64,000 nucleotides of DNA from contig SUPR01000003.1 in assembly GCA_005191425.1 (NCBI GenBank), forward strand, positions 1 through 64,000, read 5' to 3'. Numbering within the stretch: the first letter of the stretch is position 1; the number at the start of each line of letters is the position of its first letter. Positions 8,448 to 17,650 of this stretch are shown in pieces. The translations under genes and the position numbers were made by a program. Source of the stretch: Candidatus Helarchaeota ASGARD archaeon Hel_GB_B (GTDB lineage Archaea > Asgardarchaeota > Lokiarchaeia > Helarchaeales > HEL-GB-B). The notes below the pieces were generated by a model that was not told the DNA's origin, searched no databases, and worked only from the letters and a program-made list of their open reading frames with translations.

Positions 8448-10445
8448 TTAACCATACATGTCCAAATAATGATATTGAATTCTCTTATCTATTTCCTTTT
8501 TCAATTCTTTAAATTCATTTGATTTTATATTTTCAAACTTTAATAATTCTTTTACTATAGATGCAATTTCATTTTGCTCTTCAATATTAACTTTAGGAAT
8601 TGGTAAATCTATTAAATAACTTTTATTAACTCGTGTAAATAATTTTTTATAATTTCCATAAATTAATTGATAATATTTATTAAAAATTTCTGAATTTAAT
8701 ACGGCTAATAAAAAATAAATATTATAATTAGTATTTGATGTTAATTGTAATATCTGTACCGAATCAAGGCAATAATAATTCTCCTTAAAGTCCAGTGCAG
8801 CAATTATTTTTTTAGAAATTCTTTTTATAAGGATCTTAGGTGTTCTATAATTACTTTTATTTTTGTAAATTCTTAAATTATCTGGCTCGAAAACAATATA
8901 TTTTTCTGGAAATCTTTTATTTTTATAATCTATTTTATAACTCAAAATATTATCTATTGAAACAACTTTTACTAAATTTGGATTTTTATTCAAATTAGGG
9001 TTCCTTTTTATATCTTCTTTTGAAATAATCTTGGAATTTGACTTACCAATTTCAATTCCTCTTGAAATTTTAGATATTTTTTTTAATTTAATTAATTCAT
9101 TTTTTTTCAATTTATTAAGAATGACCTTAATTTCATCCCAATCATTTGGTCTAATATTAATTGCAAAATTGTAGTTTGGAAATTCCATAAAATTATTTTG
9201 TCTAATTCTATGTGAAACTCGAAAAACACCTTTTTTTAACTCCTTAGAAGAAACAAATATGATTTTTATATTATTTGTTATTCTTTCAACTTCATTTTGT
9301 GTCTTTTTCAATATTAAAATTACATTTGAGACCCCTCCATCTTTAAAGATACTTCCATTTATTTTTACAATTTGGTCAATACAACAATTGTCCAAAATAA
9401 ATTTTCTAATTAATTTTGATGTCATCCCTGTTAATATAATATCTGGAACAATAAAACCCAAATAACCCCCTTCTTTTAAATTTAAAATTCCATGTTCTAT
9501 AAACAAATTAAAAATATTAACTTGCTTTTCATTAAAGGAAAAATAATTGCTATATTCTTTAAGGACATTTTTTGAAATATATGTCCTATGCGATCGTTTT
9601 AATCGATGCTGTTTCGAATTTCTTAAATTCTTGGCTATAATATAATAAGGTGGATTACCAATAACAACATCATATTTTTCCAGATTCTGAAAAATTAGAG
9701 CATCCTTGTTAAACAAATTTAGACTAAACTCATCATTATTTTTTATATTATAAATAAAATTCAACAAAAATATCTGGAGAGCTACAGGATTAATATCAAT
9801 TCCTGTTAAATAAATATTTTTATGGTCTTTAACTGTTTTTTCATTATTTTTTATTTTTAATAAATAATTTATAGTATTTAAAAGAAATTTACCTATACCA
9901 CAAGAATTATCTAAAATTTTTAATTCATTATTTAACTTTAATATTGGAATTTGACTTAAAATATAATTACATATAAATTCTGGAGTTGAAAATAGTCCAT
10001 AAATTTTTCTTTTATCTTGAAGTACAAAATTTTCATAGTAAAAGTCGATCACTTTTAAATATTCTTTAGTGAATTTATTGTTTTTTTTCTCAAATATTTC
10101 TCTCTCAAATATCTCAGACCAATTTAAACGATCCTTTAAAGATAATAAAATACTAAAATTGGGCAAAATAGAAGAGTTATACATATTTTTTAAATTTTTT
10201 AATGGGGGATTAGTTATTTCAATAAATAATTTATTTATTAGATAATCATTAATATAAAAAATTATTAAATTATCTAAAAAAAAGTTGGTATTATCCTCGT
10301 TTGAAATGTAATTACTAATATTTAGTTTCCATAAATTATTATTCTTTTTTAATTCTTCAATATCTATTCTTTTAAGGATTTTTTCTTTAAATTTCTTTAA
10401 TAATTCCAAAATTTCGTTATTATCTAAATTTTTTTTATAAATCAT
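8448..10445 (-). CDS. Adenine-specific N6 DNA methyltransferase (TaqI/Eco57I-like)
   Basis: A 665-aa DNA methylase. A motif-X-like element FSTPEFICNYIL is at 152-163, SAM-binding motif I DNSCGIGKFL at 179-188, an acidic GIDINP at 215-220, and catalytic NPPYYI at 264-269. Residues about 420-640 resemble a target-recognition domain, ending in LLAVLNSEIFNKYYQ and LPIPKV as in type I S-subunit/TaqI-type proteins. I see no PD-(D/E)xK nuclease in the 150-residue N-terminal region, so this is more likely a solitary methylase than a type IIG restriction enzyme. It is extremely rich in Lys, Asn and Ile, more than its neighbours, which is compatible with acquisition by transfer. No restriction gene is adjacent. 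Confidence 0.85.
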   Translation of the reverse strand: MIYKKNLDNNEILELLKKFKEKILKRIDIEELKKNNNLWKLNISNYISNEDNTNFFLDNLIIFYINDYLINKLFIEITNPPLKNLKNMYNSSILPNFSILLSLKDRLNWSEIFEREIFEKKNNKFTKEYLKVIDFYYENFVLQDKRKIYGLFSTPEFICNYILSQIPILKLNNELKILDNSCGIGKFLLNTINYLLKIKNNEKTVKDHKNIYLTGIDINPVALQIFLLNFIYNIKNNDEFSLNLFNKDALIFQNLEKYDVVIGNPPYYIIAKNLRNSKQHRLKRSHRTYISKNVLKEYSNYFSFNEKQVNIFNLFIEHGILNLKEGGYLGFIVPDIILTGMTSKLIRKFILDNCCIDQIVKINGSIFKDGGVSNVILILKKTQNEVERITNNIKIIFVSSKELKKGVFRVSHRIRQNNFMEFPNYNFAINIRPNDWDEIKVILNKLKKNELIKLKKISKISRGIEIGKSNSKIISKEDIKRNPNLNKNPNLVKVVSIDNILSYKIDYKNKRFPEKYIVFEPDNLRIYKNKSNYRTPKILIKRISKKIIAALDFKENYYCLDSVQILQLTSNTNYNIYFLLAVLNSEIFNKYYQLIYGNYKKLFTRVNKSYLIDLPIPKVNIEEQNEIASIVKELLKFENIKSNEFKELKKEIDKRIQYHYLDMYG

Positions 10446-10922
10446 TAGTGTTTTTTATGATTAATCAAATATTTTAGAATTTTCCTTTTTACTTTAGAAA
10501 AAAAAAAGAAATGATTCGTTAAGATAAAAAGAATATATTAATTGATATCAAATAAAATTATTGAAATTCAATTTAAAACCTAAAAACATTTATAAATTAT
10601 TTAAATGATTTTATATCTTCAAGTTAATCTTTTAATTGGACAAAAATAAAAAAATATTAAATCAATTTTTTACATATTAATTTTTATAATTCAATCAAAT
10701 TTCATATATTAGAATCTATCAAATCAAACATATTAAAGAGGATTTCAATTTTCGAAAATATATTTGAAGAATCAATATATTATTTAATTCTTACCTTCTA
10801 AAGATAGAAAAGATTGGTCAATTTTATTGTCAAACTGGACAAAATCAAAGATAAGATATTTCAAATGGTTTATATAATAGAAATTTATAATTATAATTTT
10901 AAATTCTCAGATAATATTTAAG
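10446..10922. other. Intergenic, 477 bases, no gene seen
   Basis: Very AT-rich space between the methylase (leftward) and the zinc-ribbon gene (rightward), so it must hold both promoters. I see no ORF of note, tRNA or repeat array. The short word TGGACAAAA occurs twice (near 10636 and 10837), too short to interpret. Confidence 0.5.
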
Positions 10923-11207
10923 GTGGATTATATCAAACAAAGTAAATTATTTCCTGAAGAAGAGAAAAAAAGGCAGAAAAAAATTGATTCTGAAAAAAGA
11001 CGTTTAAATGCAATTGAGAGAAAAAAGGATTTTGAAAAGGATTTAAAAATACATAAACTCAAGGAGCTAAAACCTAAAAAAGAATATTACACATGTCCAA
11101 AATGTGGGTTAATAATGCACTGGAAAGTGGCATGGGGAAGAAGAGATGGATGCCCAAGATGTAATATTAAATTTAAAAAAGAAGATATTTTTGAACTTTC
11201 AGAATAA
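10923..11207 (+). CDS. Small zinc-ribbon protein with charged N-terminal helix
   Basis: A 94-aa protein starting at GTG (10923), since no ATG lies upstream in frame. Residues 1-50 are a highly charged helix rich in Lys and Glu. Residues 55-82 form a zinc ribbon with Cys58-x2-Cys61 and Cys77-x2-Cys80 (CPKCG ... CPRC). Such ribbons bind nucleic acid or protein. I do not recognise a named family. It converges on the roadblock gene with an 11-base gap. Confidence 0.65.
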   Translation: MDYIKQSKLFPEEEKKRQKKIDSEKRRLNAIERKKDFEKDLKIHKLKELKPKKEYYTCPKCGLIMHWKVAWGRRDGCPRCNIKFKKEDIFELSE

Positions 11208-11218
11208 GATTGATTAGT

Positions 11219-11653
11219 TCATAAGCTATTTTTATAAATCATAATTTCGTCAAGAATTTTTTTAAAACATTCAGCAATAGGGATATAAAGAATACCCGGG
11301 CTTCCCTCTGGGGCAATATAAATAATTAATATGAGGTCGTCAAGGATTGCAACAATTGATCCTTCATTATATATGTTTGTAGCAATTAATTTATCATCAG
11401 TTGACTGCAAAACCGTATATTTAATTCCTTGTAAAAAGATTTCTTGAGAATTTTTTTGCCAATCAATTATAAAATTTCTAATTTCTGAGATTATGTTCCA
11501 ATTACTTGATTGATATAGACAATCCAATGTGAATCTATCAAATACTGCTGCCGCTACTATTTCAGGTTCATCTTTATATAAATCTTCTAAATGTTCTTTT
11601 ATAATATAATTAATACTCTGCTTATAATTAAGATTATTATCAATTGAGGACAT
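11219..11653 (-). CDS. Roadblock/LC7-like protein
   Basis: A 144-aa single-domain protein. Its central part (DWQ ... GIKYTVLQ ... IATNIYNEG) matches the C-terminal domain of the protein at 20828..22357 (DWQ ... GIKYATIK ... IATNVQGYG), so the two are paralogous domains. The pattern of an N-terminal helix, a strand reading AAAVFDRF, a second helix and paired strands (DKLIATNIY, GSIVAILDDLILIIYIA) fits the roadblock fold. In Asgard archaea such proteins are numerous and are thought to pair with Ras-like GTPases. The partner is unknown. Convergent with the zinc-ribbon gene. Confidence 0.6.
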   Translation of the reverse strand: MSSIDNNLNYKQSINYIIKEHLEDLYKDEPEIVAAAVFDRFTLDCLYQSSNWNIISEIRNFIIDWQKNSQEIFLQGIKYTVLQSTDDKLIATNIYNEGSIVAILDDLILIIYIAPEGSPGILYIPIAECFKKILDEIMIYKNSL

Positions 11654-11955
11654 CTTTAAAAAATATTGGACAATTCTAAATTTAAAGGTTTGTTTTACTT
11701 ACTCAATAATCATTTTAGATCAATTGATTTACTACTTAACTATCAATTAAAAATAAAATTATAATTGAAAATTGGTTTGAAAAATGATTTTAAGGATGTA
11801 TTTGAAAATAAATATCGATTAAAACGCTAAATTAGACAACTTAAACGATTCTACTCAGAATTTTTGTATTTCTTTAATTGATAAAGTTATTTATTGAAAA
11901 TAGTTAAAAATAGGTAATATTCAAAAAAATGTGCCATAATTTTTTGTTTTTAAAT
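11654..11955. other. Intergenic, 302 bases, no gene seen
   Basis: AT-rich space between two leftward genes. It should contain the promoter of the roadblock gene. No ORF, RNA or repeat was recognised. Confidence 0.45.
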
Positions 11956-13080
11956 TTATTCAATACCATTTTTAATTGTATTAACAGGTATGTCAATATT
12001 ATTTGATCTAAGAGATTTGACCATTGCTAATGCTATTTGTAATATTTCTCGTGCGTCTTTTCCGTTTAATATGGGAGTACAGTCTTCTTTAATGCATTTA
12101 ATAAAATGGTTTGTCGAATTAATAAAGCTATATTTCCAATTGGTTTCCATTTTATTTTCGCAATGCCAATCACCATTTTCATCAATCCAATAAACCCCCG
12201 GCTCACCTGGCCCACCACAAGTAGCCCCTACAAACATATTTCCAGTACATCCATTTATAAAAATTATTCCTTTTTCACCTTGGACTTCTACATATTCATC
12301 ACATCCATAATAATCTGATTTTATGGGTAGTTTCGTACCCATCGAACTATTCCATGTGCCATATTTTGTTTTTGATACCTTATAAATTACAACTGCTGGA
12401 GTATCTATTTTTATTAAATTATAAATTCTAAAACCTCCCTTCCAAGCTTGAACACTCCTTATTTTGTGCGGTGAAAAAAACATATGAATTATACTATGTT
12501 TATGATATCCATCATCAAATAAAGTAGGTAATTTATAATTATGTTTTTCTTGAATTCTCCATTGCCAAGTTAAAAGAGGGACTTTCCACATTGATAGTGG
12601 ATTTTGAGCCATCCACATCCGATAATTTACTGTCATAGCATCACCAATTACTCCTTTTTTAATCAAGTCCATTGCAAACATATATGGTGGATGAAACCTA
12701 AAGTTCTCAAAAACTTTAAACTTTACTCCGTTTTTTCTAGCCGCCTTTATCATATTGTCCATTTGATTAAGTGTCAACGTAGGCGGCTTTTGGACGCTGA
12801 CATGTTTTCCAGCTTCACATGCTTCTATTACCATTTTTTCATGTAATGCATGTGGTGTCAAAATCTCAACTAAATCAATGTTTTCGTCTTTTAATGCATC
12901 GGTATAATCGGTATATATTACCTTAGCGCCCCATTTATCTGCCCGCCTTTTTGCTCTTTTATATTTTAAGTCACATACCGCATAAACTTCAGCATCGTCA
13001 TTTTGTAAATATCCCAAGGCATTTAAATCTGAAATTCTACCTGTCCCAACTATCAATACTTTAATTTTTTTTTGCGTCAT
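11956..13080 (-). CDS. Gfo/Idh/MocA-family NAD(P)-dependent oxidoreductase
   Basis: A 374-aa protein with an N-terminal Rossmann domain (VLIVGTGRISDLNALGYL) and the family motif at the end of that domain, AGKHVSVQKPPTLTL, where Lys of the usual EKP is kept and Glu is replaced by Gln. The C-terminal alpha/beta domain carries FKVFENFRFHPPYMFA and DDGYHKHSIIHMFF, whose histidines resemble the catalytic Asp/His region of sugar dehydrogenases. The family oxidises or reduces sugars, inositols or their derivatives; the substrate cannot be read from sequence. It stands alone, leftward, near the carbohydrate genes at 14-20 kb. Confidence 0.88.
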   Translation of the reverse strand: MTQKKIKVLIVGTGRISDLNALGYLQNDDAEVYAVCDLKYKRAKRRADKWGAKVIYTDYTDALKDENIDLVEILTPHALHEKMVIEACEAGKHVSVQKPPTLTLNQMDNMIKAARKNGVKFKVFENFRFHPPYMFAMDLIKKGVIGDAMTVNYRMWMAQNPLSMWKVPLLTWQWRIQEKHNYKLPTLFDDGYHKHSIIHMFFSPHKIRSVQAWKGGFRIYNLIKIDTPAVVIYKVSKTKYGTWNSSMGTKLPIKSDYYGCDEYVEVQGEKGIIFINGCTGNMFVGATCGGPGEPGVYWIDENGDWHCENKMETNWKYSFINSTNHFIKCIKEDCTPILNGKDAREILQIALAMVKSLRSNNIDIPVNTIKNGIE

Positions 13081-13394
13081 AGATCTTCACTTAATTATGA
13101 ATTCAAAATAAAATTTTTTAATATTAAATGCGCAATTTCATGAATTTTGCTTTTATATCCTTTATATGATATATTTAATTCATCCTTTTATTAAATTTTT
13201 AACCTTTATATCTAATTTTTAAATTAATTATGATTGAAATACTGCAAAAACATTTGTTATTTATCAAAAATCACAATCTTTCAGTTCATAAATATTATTG
13301 TAATTCAAAAATACTTGATAAATATATTTGGCGGTCGTACTTTTTAATTGACATAACTATTTTTATAATACTTATCCTACATATTTTTATTGAT
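13081..13394. other. Divergent intergenic, 314 bases
   Basis: Space between the leftward oxidoreductase and the rightward radical-SAM gene. It includes an in-frame upstream extension (13230..13394) whose translation is hydrophobic and unlike the family; I regard this as non-coding leader. Both promoters must lie here. Confidence 0.45.
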
Positions 13395-14183
13395 ATGCAA
13401 CATTTTATTTATGGTCCATTTTTATCAAGAAGGTTAGGTCTATCTCTTGGAATTGATTTACTTGCTCAAAATAAATATAAAGTATGTACATTCGATTGTA
13501 TCTATTGTGAAATTGGTCGGACAAATCCAAAAGGGTATTCTTCAGTAAATAAAAGAATTTCAATAGCCAAATTTCACAAAACAATTAAAGAAAAATTAAC
13601 ACGGATATTAAAAATTGAGCAAAATTTAGACTCAATTACCATTGGATATAATGGTGAACCGACCTTAATTTCAGATTTAGCAGAAATAATTGATTTGATT
13701 AAACATGTTCGAGATTGTTTAGGAATTAAAACTCCAATCTCGATATTTACAAATTCTTCAACAATATTAGACGACCAAATATGTAATAAATTGGCAAAAA
13801 CGGATAAAATAATTGCGAAATTGGACGTAGCAACTCAAAGAGATTTTATACTTATAAATAATCCACATTTCTCAGTACCTCACATCTCAAAAATTATAGC
13901 TGGACTAAAAAATTATAAGGATAAATATCCTACCAACAAATTAATAATTCAGACAATGTTGATCGATGGTACTATAAATAATTTAAATGATGAAAATTTG
14001 AAGAATTTGTCTAAAGCATATGATTTAATCTGCCCCGATTTAGTTCAATTATATTCAGTTGCTCGTCCACCTCCAAGTCCGTCCATAAAGAAGGTCAAAA
14101 TAAATAAAATTGTTCAGATAAAAAATAAAATTAACAATTTTTCTCAAAAAGAAAAAAAAATTAATATTAAAATTTTTCAATAA
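13395..14183 (+). CDS. Radical-SAM protein, COG0731 (TYW1-related)
   Basis: A 262-aa protein when started at ATG 13395, which places the conserved N-terminus YGPFLSRRLGLSLGIDLL directly after the start. The frame is open from 13230, but those extra 55 residues have no family counterpart. The Fe-S triad is CTFDCIYC, followed by EIGRT as in COG0731 proteins. TIGYNGEPTL and SIFTNSSTIL are the expected glycine-rich and beta4 elements. Relatives include the wyosine-synthesis radical-SAM domain, but small stand-alone members have no assigned substrate. The C-terminus is lysine-rich. Confidence 0.82.
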   Translation: MQHFIYGPFLSRRLGLSLGIDLLAQNKYKVCTFDCIYCEIGRTNPKGYSSVNKRISIAKFHKTIKEKLTRILKIEQNLDSITIGYNGEPTLISDLAEIIDLIKHVRDCLGIKTPISIFTNSSTILDDQICNKLAKTDKIIAKLDVATQRDFILINNPHFSVPHISKIIAGLKNYKDKYPTNKLIIQTMLIDGTINNLNDENLKNLSKAYDLICPDLVQLYSVARPPPSPSIKKVKINKIVQIKNKINNFSQKEKKINIKIFQ

Positions 14184-14349
14184 AATAAGAAATATTGAGG
14201 TGAACATTAAAAAAACATATTTCTTAAATTTACCCAGAAATATAATTGAAAAAATTTTTTATTTATTATATTTTTTACATTAATAATATTGAAATTTAAA
14301 TAATCGGTGTATTTGTTATTCAATTAAATTTATATTTAATAAATTTTGG

Positions 14350-16467
14350 GTGATAATAATCAATAAGAAATTAAATTTTTCTATAGTCTTTCATTTTCAT
14401 CAGCCAGTTGACAATTTTGATCACGTTATTCAATTTGCTTATGAAAATTCGTATTTACCGTTACTTAACACAATTTTCGACCATCCTAAAATTAAATGTG
14501 GGCTTCATTTTAGTGGCGGATTATTGGAGTGGTTAATGAGAAAACATCCTGAATATATTGATTTAATAAAAGATTTAGGTAAAAGAAATCAAATAGAAAT
14601 CCTTTCAGGTGGTTTTTATGAGCCAATTTTTGCAGTAATACCAGACGAAGACAAATTAGCTCAAATAAATAAGTTAAAGGATTTTATAAAAACTAATTTT
14701 AACCTTGAATCTTATGGATTTTGGCTTGCAGAGAGAGTTTGGGAGCCACATTTACCAAGAATTCTTGAATTAGCTAAATTAAAATATATTTTAATCGACG
14801 ATTTTCATATTAAGGCAAATGGGCTATCTGAAATAGATACTTTTTATCCATATATAACTGAAGAACAAGGATCTAAAATTACAGTCGTTCCAATTAATGA
14901 ACCATTGAGGTATCTTACCCCATGGAAAAAAGCTGAGGTTACAATAGAATACCTTTCTAAATACCAAACTGATAAAGGCGACCGATTAATTACTTTGATT
15001 GATGACGCGGAAAAAATGGGCGTTTGGCCAGCTGGTGATAGGACAACTTATGATATTTGTTTTGGAACTGGCTATGATGGAACACCTTGGCTACCCAAAT
15101 TTTTTGAATTACTAGAAGATTCAGATTGGCTTAATATAATTACAATTAATGAATATTTACAGAAATATAAACCTCGTGGATTAATTTATATGCCTACTGC
15201 TTCTTATGATAAAATGTCATATTGGGTATTACCTACTCATGCTAGAAAAAGGTTGGAAAATTTAATACAAAAGGCAAAAAATAATGAAATCCCATATTCT
15301 AAAGACATTTTAGAGTTTGTTAAAGGTGGTTTCTGGAGAGGATTTCTAATAAAATATTATGAATCAAACGCAATGCATAAGAAAATGTTATATATCCGGG
15401 ATAAATTAAAGCTTGTTGAAAGTTTATATGGACTAGACTATAAAGGAGAAAAAATTGAAGCTATAAAAAATGCGTGGGATCATATATATAGAGCACAATG
15501 TAACGACTGCTATTGGCATGGACAATTTGGCGGAATATATTTTGGCTTTATGCGGCAAGCTGTTTATCACCACTTGATCAAAGCTGAAAAAATTGTAGAA
15601 AATATAATGTTTAGTTATAAAAATCCAATTACACCAAGTATCAGGGAATATGATATCAATTTTTGCGGTCGAAATGAAATTTTAATGGAAACAAATATGC
15701 TTAACGTCTATATTGATTGTTTTCACGGGGGTAGCATTTTTGAAATTGATGAAAAAGAGACCCAACAAAATATTTTGAACGTCCTTCAACGTAGAAGAGA
15801 AGCTTATCATGACGAAAATGTTCAATTACCATTTGATAGATGGAGAAAATATGCATTTATGGATCATTTTACTAGCGATTCCTTGACTCAAGAACTTATT
15901 ATTAATGATGCCTATAATGAATTAGGTAATTTTGTCGACTCTCAATATGAGCACTCAATTAAACAAGATAATGATAAAATTATCGCATTTTTATGGAAAT
16001 CTGGCGAAATTAAATTAAATGACTATGTTTTTAAAATAAAAATCTCAAAAAGTATTGAGGTTCTGGAGAAAAATCATGAAATTCTCGTTAAATACAAAAT
16101 TCAAAATTTAAGTGAAAAAGACCTGGAAATTAACTATCTAACTGAAATTCCATTTTATTTAAGTGGAGATCTTTCACAAACTAATATTAATATTCCTGGC
16201 AATGATTTTCCGGCTGATTTAAACCAACAATTTAATACAAATGAAATAAGAATAAGTTCAAAAGATTTAAAATTGAGTTTTGATATAAAAATAAGTGAAG
16301 AATGTTTATTTTTTGGTTATCCACTCATTTCCTTTATAAGTACAGATGGTACAAAAAATCCATCATATCAAGGGACATGTATGACACTTGTTAAAAAATT
16401 AAATATAGATGCCGGGGCTGAAAAAAACTTTAATATCTTATTAAATGTATATAAAAATGGGCAATAA
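14350..16467 (+). CDS. GH57 alpha-amylase / 4-alpha-glucanotransferase
   Basis: A 705-aa glycoside hydrolase family 57 enzyme beginning at GTG 14350. The five conserved regions can be read: FHFHQPV (14-20), GLHFSGGLLEWL (51-62), GFWLAERVWEPHL with nucleophile Glu128, LIDDAEKMGVWP with the acid/base Asp at 218/219, and MPTASYDKMSYW. The long C-terminal beta domain (about 380-705) is as in the Thermococcus litoralis 4-alpha-glucanotransferase group, which disproportionates maltodextrins. Pairing with GlgA and a sugar nucleotidyltransferase favours intracellular glycogen metabolism. It has no signal peptide. It lies 13 bases ahead of the nucleotidyltransferase gene, so the two are likely an operon. 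Confidence 0.9.
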   Translation: MIIINKKLNFSIVFHFHQPVDNFDHVIQFAYENSYLPLLNTIFDHPKIKCGLHFSGGLLEWLMRKHPEYIDLIKDLGKRNQIEILSGGFYEPIFAVIPDEDKLAQINKLKDFIKTNFNLESYGFWLAERVWEPHLPRILELAKLKYILIDDFHIKANGLSEIDTFYPYITEEQGSKITVVPINEPLRYLTPWKKAEVTIEYLSKYQTDKGDRLITLIDDAEKMGVWPAGDRTTYDICFGTGYDGTPWLPKFFELLEDSDWLNIITINEYLQKYKPRGLIYMPTASYDKMSYWVLPTHARKRLENLIQKAKNNEIPYSKDILEFVKGGFWRGFLIKYYESNAMHKKMLYIRDKLKLVESLYGLDYKGEKIEAIKNAWDHIYRAQCNDCYWHGQFGGIYFGFMRQAVYHHLIKAEKIVENIMFSYKNPITPSIREYDINFCGRNEILMETNMLNVYIDCFHGGSIFEIDEKETQQNILNVLQRRREAYHDENVQLPFDRWRKYAFMDHFTSDSLTQELIINDAYNELGNFVDSQYEHSIKQDNDKIIAFLWKSGEIKLNDYVFKIKISKSIEVLEKNHEILVKYKIQNLSEKDLEINYLTEIPFYLSGDLSQTNINIPGNDFPADLNQQFNTNEIRISSKDLKLSFDIKISEECLFFGYPLISFISTDGTKNPSYQGTCMTLVKKLNIDAGAEKNFNILLNVYKNGQ

Positions 16468-16480
16468 ATAGTGTATATAT

Positions 16481-17632
16481 ATGAAAAAATATACTGCAAT
16501 AATTTTAGCAGGAGGTATAGGCTCTAGACTAAGACCCCTAACAACACTTAAACCCAAACCATTAATTCCCGTCGTCAATAAGCCCATGATTCATTATGCT
16601 ATAGACTTACTACGATATAATGGAATAGATGATATTATTATTGTGGTTAGATATTTAGGAGATCAAATTATTGATTACGTAAAATCCAAGGATTGGGGTA
16701 ATGTGCGAATACAAATCCCAGATGTAGAACCTCTTGATACAGCAGATGCAGTAAGAAAAGTTTCTGATTATATTGAAGGCGAAAATATTATTGTCTCGAT
16801 GGCAGATATAATTACAAATATAAACCTTAAAGATAACATACGTTTTTTTGAGGAAAAAAATGCTTTTGCTACTATAAGTATGACCTCTACTAACCAACCT
16901 CAGAGATTCGGAGTTATCTTACTTGATAAAAACCAAAAAATATATATGTTCCTCGAAAAGCCAGGATATAAAGAATTAGTAATTTCTAGTATTATGGACT
17001 CTCATAAAGGTTCGGTTTTCCTCTATACTAATTTGATAAATACCGGACTTTATATTTTTAAAAATGAGATTTTGGACATCCTTAAAAAAGTCGACTTGAT
17101 GGATTTTGGAAAAAATGTATTTCCTTATTTACTAGAACGAGAATATAACTTATATGGATATATTAAGAAATATTATTGGATGGACGCAGGAAATCCAACA
17201 ACTTATAAATGGACTAATTGGGACCTAATGAGAAAATGGGCATGGCCTATATTACCTCCTGGAAATGAAATTATGGAAAATATTTGGATAGGCAAGGGCT
17301 GTCAAATTGACAATGATGTTAATATTGAAAAAGAATTAATCACAATAGGAAATAATGTAAAAATTGAGAAAGATGTTGTTTTAAAAGAGCGTGTAGTCAT
17401 TGGCGATAATTCTACAATTAAATCTGGCTCTATATTCCAAGATACTATAATTTGGGATAATACAATAATCGGAAAAAATTGTATTTCTGAAGACTGCATC
17501 ATCTGTAATGATGTTTTAATTGGAGACAATATTAAACTATATAATTGTATTATAGGAGCTCACTCAGAAATACCTGATAATTATAATATAAATAAAAATG
17601 TTGTAATTGAACCCAATTCTAAATTATCTTAA
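16481..17632 (+). CDS. Sugar-1-phosphate nucleotidyltransferase with left-handed beta-helix tail
   Basis: A 383-aa nucleotidyltransferase. The signature AGGIGSRLRPLTTLKPKPLI occupies residues 10-29. Asp in MADI lies in the metal-binding position and YYWMDAGNP in the sugar-binding region. Residues about 265-375 are hexapeptide repeats (IGNNVKIEKDVVL, IGDNSTIKSGSIF) forming a left-handed beta helix. Archaeal relatives are annotated as glucose-1-phosphate or mannose-1-phosphate nucleotidylyltransferases. With GH57 upstream and GlgA nearby it could make ADP- or UDP-glucose for glycogen synthesis; the nucleotide specificity cannot be told from sequence. Converges on the phosphohexomutase-like gene, 18 bases away. 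Confidence 0.88.
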   Translation: MKKYTAIILAGGIGSRLRPLTTLKPKPLIPVVNKPMIHYAIDLLRYNGIDDIIIVVRYLGDQIIDYVKSKDWGNVRIQIPDVEPLDTADAVRKVSDYIEGENIIVSMADIITNINLKDNIRFFEEKNAFATISMTSTNQPQRFGVILLDKNQKIYMFLEKPGYKELVISSIMDSHKGSVFLYTNLINTGLYIFKNEILDILKKVDLMDFGKNVFPYLLEREYNLYGYIKKYYWMDAGNPTTYKWTNWDLMRKWAWPILPPGNEIMENIWIGKGCQIDNDVNIEKELITIGNNVKIEKDVVLKERVVIGDNSTIKSGSIFQDTIIWDNTIIGKNCISEDCIICNDVLIGDNIKLYNCIIGAHSEIPDNYNINKNVVIEPNSKLS

Positions 17633-17650
17633 TAAATAGTTAATTTATGG

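Noticed and set aside
8448-10445. Type IIG restriction endonuclease or BREX PglX
   Set aside because: No PD-(D/E)xK nuclease motif is seen in the N-terminal 150 residues, the protein is too short for PglX, and no BREX or restriction genes adjoin it.
13230-13394. N-terminal extension of the COG0731 radical-SAM protein
   Set aside because: The extra 55 residues have no family counterpart and the conserved N-terminus begins right after ATG 13395.
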